A DNA stretch of 6,603 bases from Hydrogenophilales bacterium (GTDB lineage: Bacteria; Pseudomonadota; Gammaproteobacteria; Burkholderiales; Thiobacillaceae). Shown here piece after piece: positions 5,676-6,603 of this stretch. Within the stretch, counting starts at the first letter, position 1. Every line of letters begins with the position of its first letter. Position numbers and translations under genes: made by a program. The stretch lies in contig JADJCP010000009.1 of NCBI GenBank assembly GCA_016703155.1, forward strand, positions 1-6,603, written 5' to 3'. The notes under the pieces were generated by a model, which saw nothing but the letters and a program-made list of their open reading frames with translations, searched no databases and was not told the origin of the DNA.

Positions 5676-6603
5676 TCATTCTTCCGCCTTCAGCTGCGCC
5701 ACCGCTAGGCCCTTACAGCGCCCCAGTTCCGCGTCCAGCGCCTTCTGCATGCGGTCGGCGCGGTCGAGGACCTTGCCGGCGTTGTTCTGGATGGTCTGGC
5801 TCCAGGTGCGGATTTCGTCCAGGTATCGGGCCTGGCGCTGGATTTCGGTGATGGACTTGTCGATGGCCTGGAAGTCCGCCGCGCGTTCGGCGTTGTCATT
5901 GGCGGACCTTACGGCCAGGGCCTTGGCGGTGAGCAGGCCGGCCTTGAGCCAGGCGTCGGTGGTCTCGTCCTCGGCGTCCCAGGTGACGACGATGTCGTTG
6001 CCGTAGCGGGCCAGGGGCTCCAGGCCTGCCGGCGCGGTGCGGCAGGAGTGGATGAAGAGGCCGATGCCGGCTGCCCGGTTCTGCCGGGCGACGGCGATCT
6101 CGTCCAGACTGGCCTTGAGGGTGTAGCTGGCGTCTTCCTTGATCTCGATGGCGATGCGCGCGCCGGCTGCGGCGACGCTGTCCGGCGACAGGGTGACGAC
6201 GGCGTCGCCCACCTTGCTGCGCGGGATGACGCCGACCGTGTTGCCGGTGTCCTCGACGATGTCCCCCGCCCGGCCGGCCATCTCGCGGAGGGCTTCGATG
6301 CAGGCGTTCTGGAAGTCTTGGCCGTGGGTGGTGGAGGCGGCCTCGGCGGTCTTGCGCGCGCGCATGGCCTCCAGTTCGCTCACCACCCGGGTCTGGAAGG
6401 CCTGGGCGGCCTGGTTCTGGGCCTCGATCATCTGCGTGAGTTCGCGCTTCATGCGGGCCAGGGCGGAGTTCTCGGCGTCCAGGGTGAACTCGGCGCTGAT
6501 GCGGCCCTGGGCTTCTTCCACGCGCCGCACCAGGCGGCTGAGGGCGGACTGCTCGTTGTCCAGGGAGAACTCGCCGACCACTTCGCCGATGCGCTTCTGC
6601 AGG
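5676..6603 (-). CDS. Coiled-coil protein with PD-(D/E)XK-like nuclease signature (5' end outside window)
   Basis: The frame is open to the right edge (LQKRIGEVVGEFSLDNE), so the start lies beyond 6603; a GTG at 6581 merely happens to be in frame. Counting from that GTG: residues 5-50 contain two copies of an EF(S/T)LDxExSAL(S/A)R unit about 26 residues apart, then a long heptad-like helix to about 82, then HGQDFQNACIEALREMA, GDAVVTLSP (Asp 126) and IAIEIKEDASY (Glu 146, Lys 148), followed by DEIAVARQNRAAGIGLFI. The spacing of Asp, E-x-K and the following ARQNR helix is that of the PD-(D/E)XK nuclease fold. The tail (210-301) is again helical. It was not recognised as a named family; a DNA-end or restriction-type role is inferred from the fold signature alone. 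Strongly GC-rich with GC-ending codons and no frameshift, so it may be native to the host or to the same island as mmpA/mmpB. Confidence 0.78.
   Translation of the reverse strand, partial: LQKRIGEVVGEFSLDNEQSALSRLVRRVEEAQGRISAEFTLDAENSALARMKRELTQMIEAQNQAAQAFQTRVVSELEAMRARKTAEAASTTHGQDFQNACIEALREMAGRAGDIVEDTGNTVGVIPRSKVGDAVVTLSPDSVAAAGARIAIEIKEDASYTLKASLDEIAVARQNRAAGIGLFIHSCRTAPAGLEPLARYGNDIVVTWDAEDETTDAWLKAGLLTAKALAVRSANDNAERAADFQAIDKSITEIQRQARYLDEIRTWSQTIQNNAGKVLDRADRMQKALDAELGRCKGLAVAQLKAEE

Noticed and set aside
1..6603. CRISPR array, tRNA, rRNA, insertion-sequence ends or attachment-site repeats
   Set aside because: No regularly spaced repeats, no tRNA-like cloverleaf sequence, no transposase motifs, and no long direct repeats were found on reading through; only the short mmpA-upstream palindromes stand out.

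Overview
The window looks like a genomic island in a high-GC proteobacterium, probably gamma- or betaproteobacterial. This is judged from family resemblance and base composition only; no taxonomic marker is present. Every credible gene lies on the minus strand, so transcription runs from right (6603) to left (1). In transcription order the genes are: a coiled-coil protein with a PD-(D/E)XK-like nuclease signature, running off the right edge; a 'mobile mystery' pair, mmpA (Xre-type HTH) and mmpB (Fic domain); a HIT-family protein; an unrecognised 144-residue helical protein; a 338-residue helical protein with a GrpE-like C-terminus; an Hsp70/actin-fold ATPase; and the N-terminal part of a phospholipase D-like protein, of the kind fused to superfamily 2 helicases, running off the left edge.

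The window has two compositional halves. From about 4050 rightwards (HIT, mmpA/mmpB, nuclease-like gene) it is clearly GC-rich with GC-ending codons. From about 4040 leftwards (orf144, orf338, hsp70-like, PLD) GC is visibly lower and codon choice is mixed. The left block reads as one co-directional operon with short gaps. It joins a chaperone-type ATPase lacking the usual substrate-binding domain, a GrpE-like partner, a small helical protein and a PLD/helicase-type nucleic-acid enzyme. I know of no named system with this make-up, and it is the best candidate here for an undescribed, possibly anti-phage, module.

The mmpA/mmpB pair looks like a Fic toxin-antitoxin unit. MmpB carries the full Fic catalytic motif. 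MmpA carries, besides its HTH, a TMALEG string that fits the (S/T)xxxE(G/N) inhibitory signature of class I Fic antitoxins. An AT-rich region with TGCAT/ATGCA palindromes in front of mmpA could be its operator.

A major caveat is that the hsp70-like gene, mmpA, mmpB and the end of the PLD gene can only be read by switching frame repeatedly. Several switches fall in G or C runs, while the motifs themselves are intact. This pattern suggests indel-type sequence errors (or very recent decay), not old pseudogenes. The nuclease-like gene, HIT, orf144 and orf338 are uninterrupted.
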